DNA from: an uncultured Draconibacterium sp.
GTDB taxonomy: Bacteria; Bacteroidota; Bacteroidia; Bacteroidales; Prolixibacteraceae
Direction of reading: 5' to 3'
NCBI RefSeq assembly: GCF_963675065.1
Contig: NZ_OY775905.1
Span: 186,001 to 250,000 of the forward strand
DNA length: 64,000 nucleotides
Positions 15,901 through 24,473 of this stretch are shown here, in pieces (the stretch's first letter is position 1; each line of letters begins with the position of its first letter). The notes beneath the pieces were generated by a model. That model had not been told where the DNA came from. It ran no database searches and saw only the letters and a list, made by a program, of their open reading frames with translations. A program made the position numbers and the translations under genes.

Positions 15901-16416
15901 TTATCCTTTAAAAACTTTTTCAACTGATACACCTCTGTGTTCTGCTACCATATATGCATCCCTTAACTCTGTCAAAGCTGTCATTGTAGCTTTTACCAGG
16001 TTGTGTGGGTTTGACGATCCTTTTGACTTAGCCAAAACGTCGTGAATACCGGCACTTTCCAGTACTGCACGCATCGCACCACCAGCCTTAAGACCGGTAC
16101 CCGACGAAGCAGGTTTTAACAGGACGTTTGCACCACCGAATTTAGCGATTTGTTCGTGAGGTATAGTTCCGTTAATTACCGGAATTTTTACCAGGTTCTT
16201 TTTAGCTGCGTCAACACCTTTTGAAATTGCAGTAGTAACTTCACTTGCTTTTCCAAGGCCCCAACCTACAATTCCATCCTCGTTTCCAACGATAACAATG
16301 GCAGAAAAACTAAATGTACGTCCACCTTTTGTTACTTTGGTTACACGGTTAATGGCTACCAACCTGTCTTTTAACTCCAGGTCGCTCGTTTTTACTTTAT
16401 TACTTACTTTCGCCAT
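15901..16416 (-). CDS. rpsE: 30S ribosomal protein S5, 171 aa
   Basis: Accuracy-centre protein of the 30S subunit. Start MAKVSNKVKTSDLELKDRLV is preferred over an ATG nine codons upstream that lies inside rplR. Both S5 domains are seen: N-terminal double-stranded-RNA-binding fold (INRVTKVTKGGRTFSFSA, GWGLGKASEVT) and C-terminal domain (PASSGTGLKAGGAMRAVLE, GSSNPHNLVKAT). Confidence 0.97.
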   Translation of the reverse strand: MAKVSNKVKTSDLELKDRLVAINRVTKVTKGGRTFSFSAIVIVGNEDGIVGWGLGKASEVTTAISKGVDAAKKNLVKIPVINGTIPHEQIAKFGGANVLLKPASSGTGLKAGGAMRAVLESAGIHDVLAKSKGSSNPHNLVKATMTALTELRDAYMVAEHRGVSVEKVFKG

Positions 16417-16420
16417 AATA

Positions 16421-16777
16421 TTAGAATTTAAGGCCACCTTCACGGGCAGCGTCAGCTAATTGTTTTACTCTACCGTGGTATAAATTACCACCTCTGTCGA
16501 ATACAACTTCAGTAATTCCGGCTGCCAGAGCTTTCTCAGCAATTGCTTTACCAACCATTGCAGCTTTTTCAGTTTTTGTTCCGCTTGCTTCAGCGATACC
16601 TTTATCTGAAGATGATACTGCCAATAAAGTTGTTCCTTGTGCATCGTCGATAACCTGAACGTAGATTTGTTTGTTACTTCTGTAAACATTTAATCTTGGA
16701 CGTTCTGCTGTGCCGGAAACAACTGTGCGTACGCGACTTTTTATTCTTGCTCGCCTTTGAACTTTTGTTAATGCCAT
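16421..16777 (-). CDS. rplR: 50S ribosomal protein L18, 118 aa
   Basis: 5S rRNA-binding protein of the central protuberance. Motifs: RVRTVVSGTAERPRLNVYRS, SNKQIYVQVIDDAQG, VFDRGGNLYHGRVKQLADAA, EGGLKF at the C-terminus. Normal length, between rplF and rpsE with a 4-nt gap to rpsE. Confidence 0.97.
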   Translation of the reverse strand: MALTKVQRRARIKSRVRTVVSGTAERPRLNVYRSNKQIYVQVIDDAQGTTLLAVSSSDKGIAEASGTKTEKAAMVGKAIAEKALAAGITEVVFDRGGNLYHGRVKQLADAAREGGLKF

Positions 16778-16798
16778 AATAATTAATCTTTTAAAAAA

Positions 16799-17353
16799 TT
16801 ATTTTGCAGCGGCTTTACCAGCTTTACGCCTCAATTCTTCGCCAACAAACTTAATACCTTTTCCTTTGTAAGGTTCAGGTTTACGGAATGATCTGATTTT
16901 CGCAGCCACCTGACCAATTAATTGTTTGTCGTGACTTTTCAGGGTCACGGTTGGAGTACTACGTTTATCAGATACAGCCTCTACTTTTACTTCAGATGGA
17001 AGTTGCAGGTATGTATGGTGAGCAAAACCTAATACAAGGTCAAGTACGTTATCTGGCAGAACTTCTGCACGGTAACCTACACCTACTAACTCTAACTTAA
17101 TTTCGTATCCTTTTGATACACCTTCCACCATGTTATTGATCAAAGATCGGTACAGTCCGTGCATTGACTTTTCACGTTTTGATTCGCCGTTTCTTTTTAC
17201 TTCGATAGTTGCATCTTCTACAGCTACCTCGATTAGCGGATCAACTTGCTGAGTCAATTCACCCAGAGGACCTTTTACGCTAACAACATTGTCGTTAACT
17301 TTTACTTCTACTCCTGCTGGTATTGAAATGGGTAATTTTCCTATTCTTGACAT
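16799..17353 (-). CDS. rplF: 50S ribosomal protein L6, 184 aa
   Basis: Two-domain protein near the sarcin-ricin loop and GTPase-associated centre. Start MSRIGKLPISIPAGVEV; C-terminal signature PEPYKGKGIKFVGEELRRK with the family's KAGKA ending. Normal length. Located between rpsH and rplR. Confidence 0.98.
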   Translation of the reverse strand: MSRIGKLPISIPAGVEVKVNDNVVSVKGPLGELTQQVDPLIEVAVEDATIEVKRNGESKREKSMHGLYRSLINNMVEGVSKGYEIKLELVGVGYRAEVLPDNVLDLVLGFAHHTYLQLPSEVKVEAVSDKRSTPTVTLKSHDKQLIGQVAAKIRSFRKPEPYKGKGIKFVGEELRRKAGKAAAK

Positions 17354-17368
17354 GACTGTTCCTCCCTA

Positions 17369-17776
17369 TTAATACACGTAACATAAAACTTCTCCACCTA
17401 CATTAAGCTCGTGAGCTTCTTTATCGGTTATTACACCTTTCGAGGTAGAGATTATTGCTATGCCTAAACCATTTAGCACACGTGGAATACTTGCTGAATC
17501 GCAGTATTGACGTAAACCTGGTTTACTAATGCGTTCTAACGCTTTTATTGCAGATACTTTTGTTTCTGGATTGTATTTCAACGCAATTTTAATATTACCC
17601 TGAACGCCAACACCTTCTTCAAATTTGTAGTTTAAGATATAACCTTTCTCTTTTAAGATTTTGGTCATTTCCTTTTTTAAGTTCGAAGCTGGAATGTCAA
17701 CTACACGGTTTTTTGCCATAATTGCATTTCTTACCCTTGTCAGATAATCTGCTATTGGATCTGTTACTTTACTCAT
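17369..17776 (-). CDS. rpsH: 30S ribosomal protein S8, 135 aa
   Basis: Primary 16S rRNA-binding protein. MSKVTDPIADYLTRVRNA at the N-terminus and ISTSKGVITDKEAHELNVGG near the end are diagnostic. In enteric bacteria S8 represses the spc operon by binding its mRNA near rplX-rplE; whether that applies here is not visible. Confidence 0.98.
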   Translation of the reverse strand: MSKVTDPIADYLTRVRNAIMAKNRVVDIPASNLKKEMTKILKEKGYILNYKFEEGVGVQGNIKIALKYNPETKVSAIKALERISKPGLRQYCDSASIPRVLNGLGIAIISTSKGVITDKEAHELNVGGEVLCYVY

Positions 17777-17797
17777 TTTTCAAGTTTCTTTTAACGA

Positions 17798-18067
17798 TTA
17801 CCAACTTGCCTTTTTAACTCCGGGAATTAAACCGTTTGAGGCCATTTCCCTAAAATCAATCCTGCTGATACCGAATTGGCGCATATATCCTTTCGGACGT
17901 CCGCTTAATTTACATCGGTTGTGCAAACGCACTTTCGACGAGTTTTTAGGTAGTTTTTGCAAACCTTCCCAATCGCCTTCAGCTTTCAGCTTGGCACGTT
18001 TTTCGGCGTATTTCTCAACTAATTTTGCACGTTTCACTTCGCGTGCCTTCATTGATTCTTTAGCCAT
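17798..18067 (-). CDS. rpsN: 30S ribosomal protein S14, 89 aa, zinc-free form
   Basis: Head protein of the 30S subunit. The N-terminal MAKESMKAREVKRAKL and the C-terminal RCKLSGRPKGYMRQFGISR are typical. The paired CxxC motifs of the short zinc form are absent, so this is the C- type at 89 residues. It starts 3 nt downstream of the rplE stop. Confidence 0.97.
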   Translation of the reverse strand: MAKESMKAREVKRAKLVEKYAEKRAKLKAEGDWEGLQKLPKNSSKVRLHNRCKLSGRPKGYMRQFGISRIDFREMASNGLIPGVKKASW

Positions 18068-18069
18068 TA

Positions 18070-18627
18070 CTAGTTCTTTTTAACGTTTTTAAATGGTAAA
18101 CCTAATTCTTTCAACAAAGCAAAACCTTCTTCATCGGTTTTTGCAGAAGTGACAAAGGTAATATTCATTCCGTTGATCTTACTTACTTTATCAAGCAAGA
18201 TCTCCGGGAAAATTATTTGTTCCGGAACGCCAAGTGTGTAGTTTCCACGGCCGTCCATTTTGCTTTCGATACCTTTAAAGTCGCGAATACGTGGCAGTGC
18301 CACAGCAATTAAACGATCTAAGAATTCATACATTTGGTCGCGACGTAATGTAACACGCACGCCAATTGGCATTTTCTTTCTCAATTTGAAATTAGAGATA
18401 TCCTTTTTCGACATTGTTTGTACGGCTTTCTGGCCGGCTATCATTGTCATTTCGGTTTGAGCTACGTCGATCAGTTTTTTGTCGGCGATTGCTGCTCCAA
18501 CACCCTGGTTAAGGATGATTTTTTCTAATTTCGGAACCTGCATAACAGAAGAGTAATCATACTCCTTCTTTAAAGCAGGGATTATTTCTTCCTGATATTT
18601 CTTCTTAAGAGTTGGTACGTAAGCCAT
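18070..18627 (-). CDS. rplE: 50S ribosomal protein L5, 185 aa
   Basis: 5S rRNA-binding protein that contacts P-site tRNA. Signatures: VPKLEKIILNQGVGAA, GQKAVQTMSKKDISNFKLRKKM, PIGVRVTLRRDQMYEFLDRL. Its ATG overlaps the rplX stop codon by one base (TAATG), indicating translational coupling. Confidence 0.98.
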   Translation of the reverse strand: MAYVPTLKKKYQEEIIPALKKEYDYSSVMQVPKLEKIILNQGVGAAIADKKLIDVAQTEMTMIAGQKAVQTMSKKDISNFKLRKKMPIGVRVTLRRDQMYEFLDRLIAVALPRIRDFKGIESKMDGRGNYTLGVPEQIIFPEILLDKVSKINGMNITFVTSAKTDEEGFALLKELGLPFKNVKKN

Positions 18628-18950
18628 TACTTAATCTCCTCTCCTGATTTTTTCGAAATACGAACTAATTTACCATCGTCATTCAATTTCTTTCCTACAC
18701 GTGTAGCTTCACCTGTTTTAGGATCAACCAACATAAGGTTAGAAATATGCACCGGTGCTTCCTGTTCAATGATACCTCCCTGTGGCGCTTCCGCGTTTGG
18801 TTTGGTATGCTTTTTCATCATGTTAACACCTTCAACTATTGCTCTGTCGGTTTTTCGGATCACTTCCAGTACACGACCTTTTTGGCCTTTACTGTTACCA
18901 GCGATCACAACCACAGTGTCACCTTTTTTTATGTGTAACTTTTTCTGCAT
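18627..18950 (-). CDS. rplX: 50S ribosomal protein L24, 107 aa
   Basis: Assembly-initiator protein of the 50S subunit with a KOW motif: HIKKGDTVVVIAGNSKGQKGRVLEV. The sequence KKHTKPNAEAPQGGIIEQEAPVH and the ending are standard. Stop codon overlaps the rplE start by one base. Confidence 0.98.
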   Translation of the reverse strand: MQKKLHIKKGDTVVVIAGNSKGQKGRVLEVIRKTDRAIVEGVNMMKKHTKPNAEAPQGGIIEQEAPVHISNLMLVDPKTGEATRVGKKLNDDGKLVRISKKSGEEIK

Positions 18951-18967
18951 TTTGAGCTTTTTTCTTT

Positions 18968-19333
18968 TTACAATACTTCTGGAGCGAGTGAGATAATTTT
19001 CATATTCTTCTCGCGTAATTCACGTGCTACAGGCCCGAAAATACGTGTTCCACGCATTTCTCCAGCGTTATTAAGAAGTACTACTGCGTTATCGTCGAAA
19101 CGAATATAAGAACCATCCTGACGACGGTTTTCTTTTTTCGTACGTACAACAATTGCGCGTGATACAGTACCTTTTTTCATCTCGCCTCCGGCAAGTGCAC
19201 TTTTTACAGTAACCACAACAGTGTCGCCCAATGTCGCATAACGTTTACGTGTTCCGCCTAATACACGAATCACTAAAACTTCTTTTGCTCCACTGTTATC
19301 GGCTACCGAACATCTTGATTCTTGTTGTACCAT
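18968..19333 (-). CDS. rplN: 50S ribosomal protein L14, 121 aa
   Basis: Interface protein contacting 16S rRNA in bridge B8. MVQQESRCSVADNSGAKEVL and the ending ELREKNMKIISLAPEVL are diagnostic; GTRIFGPVARELR is present. It begins the spc-type block, with only 2 nt to rpsQ. Confidence 0.98.
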   Translation of the reverse strand: MVQQESRCSVADNSGAKEVLVIRVLGGTRKRYATLGDTVVVTVKSALAGGEMKKGTVSRAIVVRTKKENRRQDGSYIRFDDNAVVLLNNAGEMRGTRIFGPVARELREKNMKIISLAPEVL

Positions 19334-19335
19334 GA

Positions 19336-19599
19336 TTACTTAGCTCTTTCAATTATTTCAACTACTCTCCAACATTTGGTTTTACTTAAAGGACGAGTTT
19401 CCATAATCCTTACAGTATCTCCAACGTTGCAATCATTTTTCTCATCGTGGACATGGAATTTGGTAGTTTTGTTAACGAACTTACCATAGATTGGGTGCTT
19501 TTCTTTGTGTTTTTCGGCAACCACAATCGACTTATCCATTTTATCACTAACAACGACCCCGATTCTCTCTTTTCTGAGATTTCTTTCTTTATTTTCCAT
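19336..19599 (-). CDS. rpsQ: 30S ribosomal protein S17, 87 aa
   Basis: Primary 16S rRNA-binding OB-fold protein. Motifs: RKERIGVVVSDKMDKSIVV, HPIYGKFVNKTTKFHVHDE, VGDTVRIMETRPLSKTKCWR. Normal length; between rpmC and rplN. Confidence 0.98.
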   Translation of the reverse strand: MENKERNLRKERIGVVVSDKMDKSIVVAEKHKEKHPIYGKFVNKTTKFHVHDEKNDCNVGDTVRIMETRPLSKTKCWRVVEIIERAK

Positions 19600-19606
19600 C
19601 GTTGAA

Positions 19607-19810
19607 TTACTTCTGATTTTCGTTTAATTCTCTTTCGCGAAGAATTGTATTCAACCGTGCGATCGTTGCTTTAGTTTCCTTTAACTTGTAAGGATTTTCA
19701 AGCGGCGATACGGCATGATTCAATCTTAGGCGAATAAGATTTTCTTTTTCAATCTGTAGACGCTCAACGATTTCGTTGTTTGTCATTTCTTTGATTTCAC
19801 TTACTTTCAT
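19607..19810 (-). CDS. rpmC: 50S ribosomal protein L29, 67 aa
   Basis: Small two-helix protein near the tunnel exit that helps dock trigger factor and SRP. Sequence: MKVSEIKEMTNNEIVERLQ, LIRLRLNHAVSPLENPYKL, then KATIARLNTILRERE. Normal length and position. Confidence 0.97.
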   Translation of the reverse strand: MKVSEIKEMTNNEIVERLQIEKENLIRLRLNHAVSPLENPYKLKETKATIARLNTILRERELNENQK

Positions 19811-19823
19811 GATTCACCTAATT

Positions 19824-20246
19824 TTATTCTTCAACATAATCACGTCTAACCATAAACTTTGTTTTTACCGGTAGTTTTTGAGCGGCAAGTCTTAAAGCTT
19901 CTTTAGCGACTTCTAACGAAACACCATCAGCTTCAATAATAATGCGACCCGGAGCTATCGGAGCAACAAATCCTTCAGGAGCACCTTTACCTTTACCCAT
20001 CCTTACTTCGGCTGGCTTTTTGGTAATCGGTTTATCGGGGAATACGCGAATCCAAATTTGTCCACGACGTTGCATGTAACGTGTTACCGCAACCCTGGCA
20101 GCTTCAATCTGCCTACCGGTAAGCCACGATTCTTCCAACGACTTTATTCCAAATGAACCGAATGCTAATTGGTTTCCGCGTTGAGCGTTTCCTTTAATTC
20201 GGCCCTTTTGTACTCTTCTAAATTTTACTTTTCTTGGCTGTAACAT
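19824..20246 (-). CDS. rplP: 50S ribosomal protein L16, 140 aa
   Basis: Protein near the A-site/peptidyl-transferase centre. MLQPRKVKFRRVQKGRIKG, QLAFGSFGIKSLEESWLTGRQ, RMGKGKGAPEGFVAPIAPGR and AAQKLPVKTKFMVRRD are all present. Followed by rpmC with a 13-nt gap. Confidence 0.98.
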   Translation of the reverse strand: MLQPRKVKFRRVQKGRIKGNAQRGNQLAFGSFGIKSLEESWLTGRQIEAARVAVTRYMQRRGQIWIRVFPDKPITKKPAEVRMGKGKGAPEGFVAPIAPGRIIIEADGVSLEVAKEALRLAAQKLPVKTKFMVRRDYVEE

Positions 20247-20274
20247 CCTTTTTTAGATTATGAGTGTTAAACCA

Positions 20275-20988
20275 CTATTTTCTACGACGGTTACGGTTAC
20301 CACCACCACCTCTGTTTCCACCACGTCCGGACTTTTGTCCGAGGTTAGGAGAAAGGTCGCGATTTCCGTATACCATACCTTTACAAATCCAAACTTTAAT
20401 TCCAATAAGTCCGGTTTTTGTTAATGCTTCTGCCAATGCGTAGTCAATATCTGCACGCAAAGTATGTAGCGGAGTACGGCCGTCTTTATACATTTCAGAA
20501 CGTGCCATTTCTGCTCCGTTTAACCTACCCGAAACCAAAACTTTGATTCCTTCGGCTCCCATTCTCATGGTTGAAGCAATGGCCATTTTAACTGCCCTGC
20601 GGTAAGCAATCTTACCCTCAAGCTGACGCGCAATGTTATTTGCAACGATCTTAGCATCAAGTTCAGGACGTTTAATCTCGAAAATGTTGATTTGAACCTC
20701 TTTTTTGGTAATCTTTTTTAATTCTTCTTTCAGTTTGTCAACTTCTTGACCGCCTTTACCAATAATAATACCAGGGCGAGAAGTATGTACGGTGATGGTG
20801 ATCAGCTTCAAGGTACGTTCAATAACGATTCTTGAAATGCTGGCTTTGGCCAAACGAGCGTTCAGGTATTTCCTGATCTTATGGTCTTCAACCAGCTTGT
20901 CGCCGTAATTATCACCACCGAACCAGTTTGAATCCCATCCTTTGATGAATCCCAAACGATTTGCTATCGGATTTACTTTTTGTCCCAT
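20275..20988 (-). CDS. rpsC: 30S ribosomal protein S3, 237 aa
   Basis: Head protein forming the mRNA entry site with S4 and S5. N-terminal MGQKVNPIANRLGFIKGWDS, a type II KH domain with IIGKGGQEVDKLKEELK, and the C-terminal domain (GRLNGAEMARSEMYKDGR, PLHTLRADIDYALAEA). The tail is unusually rich in Gly, Asn and Arg (GRGGNRGGGGNRNRRRK). Confidence 0.98.
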   Translation of the reverse strand: MGQKVNPIANRLGFIKGWDSNWFGGDNYGDKLVEDHKIRKYLNARLAKASISRIVIERTLKLITITVHTSRPGIIIGKGGQEVDKLKEELKKITKKEVQINIFEIKRPELDAKIVANNIARQLEGKIAYRRAVKMAIASTMRMGAEGIKVLVSGRLNGAEMARSEMYKDGRTPLHTLRADIDYALAEALTKTGLIGIKVWICKGMVYGNRDLSPNLGQKSGRGGNRGGGGNRNRRRK

Positions 20989-20993
20989 GAATA

Positions 20994-21413
20994 TTAATTA
21001 AGGTTTTCTTCAACAACACTTTCCTTACTATCTACGTAAATAGTCACGTGATTCGAGCGTTTTCTGATACGGTGTGCGCGACCCTGGGGAGCCGGGCGTA
21101 AACGTTTCAAAATACGACCTGAATCTACCATGATTTGTGATACGTAAAGTTCACTTTCCTCTAAACGAACTCCTTCGTTTTTAGCTTGCCAATTGGCAAT
21201 GGCTGAAAGCAAAAGTTTCTCTACCCTGCGTGATGCTTCTTTTGAAGAATACTTCAATACATCTAAGGCTTTATTAACCTCCATTCCGCGGATCATATCG
21301 GCTACAAGCCTCATTTTCCTGGGAGATGTAGGGCAGTTGCGTAAAACAGCAAAATATTGTTGTTTTTTCTCTTCTTTTCTTTTCTCAGCTGCTAGTCTTT
21401 TTCTGGCACCCAT
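20994..21413 (-). CDS. rplV: 50S ribosomal protein L22, 139 aa
   Basis: Exit-tunnel protein whose beta-hairpin forms part of the tunnel constriction. Conserved stretch: RNCPTSPRKMRLVADMIRG, PAPQGRAHRIRKRSNHVTI. The N-terminus carries a basic extension MGARKRLAAEKRKEEKKQ. Located between rpsS and rpsC. Confidence 0.97.
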   Translation of the reverse strand: MGARKRLAAEKRKEEKKQQYFAVLRNCPTSPRKMRLVADMIRGMEVNKALDVLKYSSKEASRRVEKLLLSAIANWQAKNEGVRLEESELYVSQIMVDSGRILKRLRPAPQGRAHRIRKRSNHVTIYVDSKESVVEENLN

Positions 21414-21439
21414 TGTACTTACTTTTTAAATATTAATGC

Positions 21440-21709
21440 CTATCTTTTCTTATTACCAGCATGCCCCCTGAATGTACGGGTTGGAGCAAATTCGCCCAAA
21501 CGGTGTCCCACCATGTTTTCGGTGACATAAACCGGGATGAACTTGTTTCCATTATGTACTGCAATAGTGTGTCCTACAAAATCAGGAGAAATTACTGATG
21601 CTCTGGCCCAGGTTTTCACAACCGATTTTTTGTTCGATTCATTCATAGCTACAACTTTACGTTCTAACTTGAAATCGATAAATGGGCCTTTTTTTAATGA
21701 ACGACTCAT
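21440..21709 (-). CDS. rpsS: 30S ribosomal protein S19, 89 aa
   Basis: Head protein that pairs with S13. MSRSLKKGPFIDFKLERKV, SVISPDFVGHTIAVHNGNKF and GHRLGEFAPTRTFRGHAGNK are textbook uS19. Normal length and position between rplB and rplV. Confidence 0.98.
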   Translation of the reverse strand: MSRSLKKGPFIDFKLERKVVAMNESNKKSVVKTWARASVISPDFVGHTIAVHNGNKFIPVYVTENMVGHRLGEFAPTRTFRGHAGNKKR

Positions 21710-21725
21710 AATTTATTCCTCTTTA

Positions 21726-22550
21726 CTATTTTTTCCTACGTTCTACAATATACTTGTTGGAAGCTTTTTTCTTCGAACGGGTTTTATAACCTTTCGCAAG
21801 CAAACCTTTACGTGATCTTGGGTGTCCTCCTGAATTTTTGCCTTCACCACCACCCATTGGGTGATCGACAGGGTTCATTACAACACCACGAACACGAGGT
21901 CTTCTTCCTAACCAACGAGAGCGACCGGCTTTACCCGATTTCTCGATGTTATGTTCTGTATTTCCAACCGTACCTACTGTAGCCCTGCAGGACGTAAGTA
22001 CCATACGAGATTCGCCTGATGGCAATTTTAAAATTGCATATTTGCCATCACGTGAGGTCAATTGTGCATAAGCACCTGCACTACGCGCCATAACTCCACC
22101 CTGTCCGGGATGAAGTTCAATGTTATGAACCAAAGTACCAAGAGGTATTTCAGCCAGGGGAAGACAATTCCCAACTTCAGGTTCGATTCCAGTACCGCTC
22201 TTTACAGTTTGGCCAACTTGCAACCCGTTAGGCGCAATCATGTAACGTTTTTCACCGTCTTCGTATTTCAGAAGAGCGATGCGAGCAGTACGGTTTGGAT
22301 CGTACTGAATTGAATCGACAACAGCTGCAACACCGTCTTTATCGCGCATAAAGTCGATAATACGGTATTTGCGTTTATGTCCCCCGCCTATATACCTCAT
22401 TGTCATTCGTCCCTGGTTATTACGACCACCGGACTTTTTAATGGGCTCTAACAATGATTTTTCAGGCGTAGATGCAGTAATGGTATCAAAAGCGCCAATT
22501 ACTTTGTGCCTTTGACCCGGAGTTACTGGTTTCAGTTTTCTTACTGCCAT
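21726..22550 (-). CDS. rplB: 50S ribosomal protein L2, 274 aa
   Basis: Core 50S protein needed for peptidyl-transferase activity and subunit joining. MAVRKLKPVTPGQRHKVIG, KSGGRNNQGRMTMRYIGGGHK, and the catalytic-region stretch RGVVMNPVDHPMGGGEGKNSG with its conserved His are present. Normal length. Confidence 0.98.
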   Translation of the reverse strand: MAVRKLKPVTPGQRHKVIGAFDTITASTPEKSLLEPIKKSGGRNNQGRMTMRYIGGGHKRKYRIIDFMRDKDGVAAVVDSIQYDPNRTARIALLKYEDGEKRYMIAPNGLQVGQTVKSGTGIEPEVGNCLPLAEIPLGTLVHNIELHPGQGGVMARSAGAYAQLTSRDGKYAILKLPSGESRMVLTSCRATVGTVGNTEHNIEKSGKAGRSRWLGRRPRVRGVVMNPVDHPMGGGEGKNSGGHPRSRKGLLAKGYKTRSKKKASNKYIVERRKK

Positions 22551-22572
22551 AATACTAATTAATTATATACGA

Positions 22573-22863
22573 TTATATATTACTATAAAAGTCAATACTA
22601 TCTCCTTCGACCAAAGTAACAATGGCTTTTTTGTATGCCGCTGTTTTACCGGTAATAATACCGCCTTTGGTGTATCTCGATTTTACTTTACCACCATAAA
22701 CCATGGTGTTTACGTTTTCAACCGAAACGTTGTAAAGATCTTCAACCGCTTTTTTAATCTCAGGTTTACTTGCATTGCGAGCTACCACAAAACCGTAACG
22801 GTTAAAACGTTCCGACTGGTCGGTCATTTTTTCTGTAACTAATGGTTTTACTAAAATTTCCAT
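22573..22863 (-). CDS. rplW: 50S ribosomal protein L23, 96 aa
   Basis: Exit-site protein that docks trigger factor and SRP. MEILVKPLVTEKMTDQSERF, YGFVVARNASKPEIKKAVED and VNTMVYGGKVKSRYTKGG fit uL23. Between rplD and rplB. Confidence 0.97.
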   Translation of the reverse strand: MEILVKPLVTEKMTDQSERFNRYGFVVARNASKPEIKKAVEDLYNVSVENVNTMVYGGKVKSRYTKGGIITGKTAAYKKAIVTLVEGDSIDFYSNI

Positions 22864-22876
22864 CTTTTTTTATCCG

Positions 22877-23506
22877 TTAAAGTTTAAATGCTTCTTCAAT
22901 TTTCGCAACAGATCCTTCGCAAAGAACAATCGCCTTTGCATTCAAAATCTGATAAGTACTTAACTCTGAAGCAGTTACAACCGATACGTCTTGCAAATTT
23001 CGCGACGACAAATATATGTTATTATTTTCAGTTGGTAAAACGAAAAGTGCCTTTTTTTCAGCAATTTGCAGATTGCTCTGTAATGCTACCATCTCTTTTG
23101 TTTTTGGAGCTTCAAAATTGAAGTCCTCAATAACAACGATGCTCTTTTCGCTTGCTTTGTAAGTTAATGCTGATTTACGGGCCAATTGCTTCACTTTTTT
23201 GTTCAGCTTAAAACCGTAGTTACGCGGACGTGGGCCAAAAATTGTACCACCACCTCGGAATAAAGGAGACTTGATGCTACCCGCACGTGCTGTACCTGTA
23301 CCTTTTTGTCTTTTTATCTTTTTGGTGCTACCTGTGATTTCACCACGTTCTTTACTCTGACTTGTTCCCTGGCGTTGATTAGCCATGTATTGCTTTACAT
23401 CCAAATAAATGGCGTGGTCGCTGGGCTCAATACCGAAAATCTGGTCGTTTAAAGTGACTTTCTTTCCGGTTTCTTTTCCTTCTATATTCAGTACACTTAG
23501 TTCCAT
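22877..23506 (-). CDS. rplD: 50S ribosomal protein L4, 209 aa
   Basis: Early-assembly 50S protein whose extended loop reaches the tunnel constriction. Features: MELSVLNIEGKETGKKVTL, ARAGSIKSPLFRGGGTIFGPRP in the loop and LARKSALTYKASEKSIVV in the globular part. In E. coli L4 represses the S10 operon; no such site was identified here. Its start overlaps the end of rplC by 10 nt. Confidence 0.98.
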   Translation of the reverse strand: MELSVLNIEGKETGKKVTLNDQIFGIEPSDHAIYLDVKQYMANQRQGTSQSKERGEITGSTKKIKRQKGTGTARAGSIKSPLFRGGGTIFGPRPRNYGFKLNKKVKQLARKSALTYKASEKSIVVIEDFNFEAPKTKEMVALQSNLQIAEKKALFVLPTENNNIYLSSRNLQDVSVVTASELSTYQILNAKAIVLCEGSVAKIEEAFKL

Positions 23507-24126
23507 TGTTTTCTAATAATTAAGTATGAACCTTTGGCTCCAGGTACCGAACCTTTTACCACTAATACATTCTTCTCAGGAATAATCTTTACTACTTCAA
23601 GGTTTTCGATAGTAATTGTTTTTCCACCGTCTCTACCAGCCATACGCATACCTTTAAATACGCGTGAAGGCCATGAAGATGCACCGATAGACCCAGGTGC
23701 TCTCAGCCTGTTGTGCTGACCGTGTGTAGCATCATTAACACCACGGAAATTGTGACGTTTTACTACACCCTGAAAACCTTTACCTTTTGAAACGCCGATA
23801 ATGTCAACATAGTCCTTCTCTTCGAAGATGCTAACATCAATCTCTTGTCCCAATTCAAACTCTTCCTGATAAGTGTTATGAAACTCTACTACTTTGCGCT
23901 TTGGTGAAACACCAGCCCTTTTAAAGTGGCCAACTTCAGCTTTAGTGGCGTGCTTGTCCTTTTTCTCGCCATAAGCTAACTGAAGCGCTTCGTAGCCGTC
24001 GGTCTCTGCCGTTTTCACTTGTGTAACTACACAAGGTCCGGCCTCAATCACAGTGCATGGGATATTTTTCCCCTCAACACTGAATACGGATGTCATTCCG
24101 ATTTTTTTTCCAATAATACCAGCCAT
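23497..24126 (-). CDS. rplC: 50S ribosomal protein L3, 209 aa
   Basis: Assembly initiator near the peptidyl-transferase centre. MAGIIGKKIGMTSVFSVEGK, GVSKGKGFQGVVKRHNFRG with the Gln that is methylated in enteric homologues, GSIGASSWPSRVFKGMRMAG, then VVKGSVPGAKGSYLIIRK. The C-terminus extends 10 nt into rplD in a different frame, which suggests coupled translation. Confidence 0.98.
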   Translation of the reverse strand: MAGIIGKKIGMTSVFSVEGKNIPCTVIEAGPCVVTQVKTAETDGYEALQLAYGEKKDKHATKAEVGHFKRAGVSPKRKVVEFHNTYQEEFELGQEIDVSIFEEKDYVDIIGVSKGKGFQGVVKRHNFRGVNDATHGQHNRLRAPGSIGASSWPSRVFKGMRMAGRDGGKTITIENLEVVKIIPEKNVLVVKGSVPGAKGSYLIIRKQWN

Positions 24127-24148
24127 TTTTTTCGACTACTTTAAATTA

Positions 24149-24454
24149 TCAAACTTTAATTTCTACTTCAACGCCACTTGGAAGCTCCAGCTTCATTAGT
24201 GCGTCGATTGTTTTAGCGGTTGAGCTGTAAATGTCGATCAAACGTTTGTAAGATGACAACTGAAATTGCTCCCTCGATTTTTTATTTACGAAGGTTGAAC
24301 GTAAAACAGTGAAAACTCTGCGGTGAGTAGGAAGTGGAATAGGACCACTTACTACAGCTCCAGTAGTTTTTACGGTTTTAACGATTTTCTCAGCCGACTT
24401 GTCTACCAAGTTGTGATCGTACGATTTAAGCTTAATCCTGATCTTTTGACTCAT
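24149..24454 (-). CDS. rpsJ: 30S ribosomal protein S10, 101 aa
   Basis: 30S head protein that is also the NusB partner in antitermination complexes. MSQKIRIKLKSYDHNLVD, VVSGPIPLPTHRRVFTVLRS and SREQFQLSSYKRLIDIYSS are typical. It follows fusA by 19 nt, with no tuf gene between, so the str and S10 blocks are merged. Confidence 0.98.
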   Translation of the reverse strand: MSQKIRIKLKSYDHNLVDKSAEKIVKTVKTTGAVVSGPIPLPTHRRVFTVLRSTFVNKKSREQFQLSSYKRLIDIYSSTAKTIDALMKLELPSGVEVEIKV

Positions 24455-24473
24455 AAGAGAAAATTGTTATAAA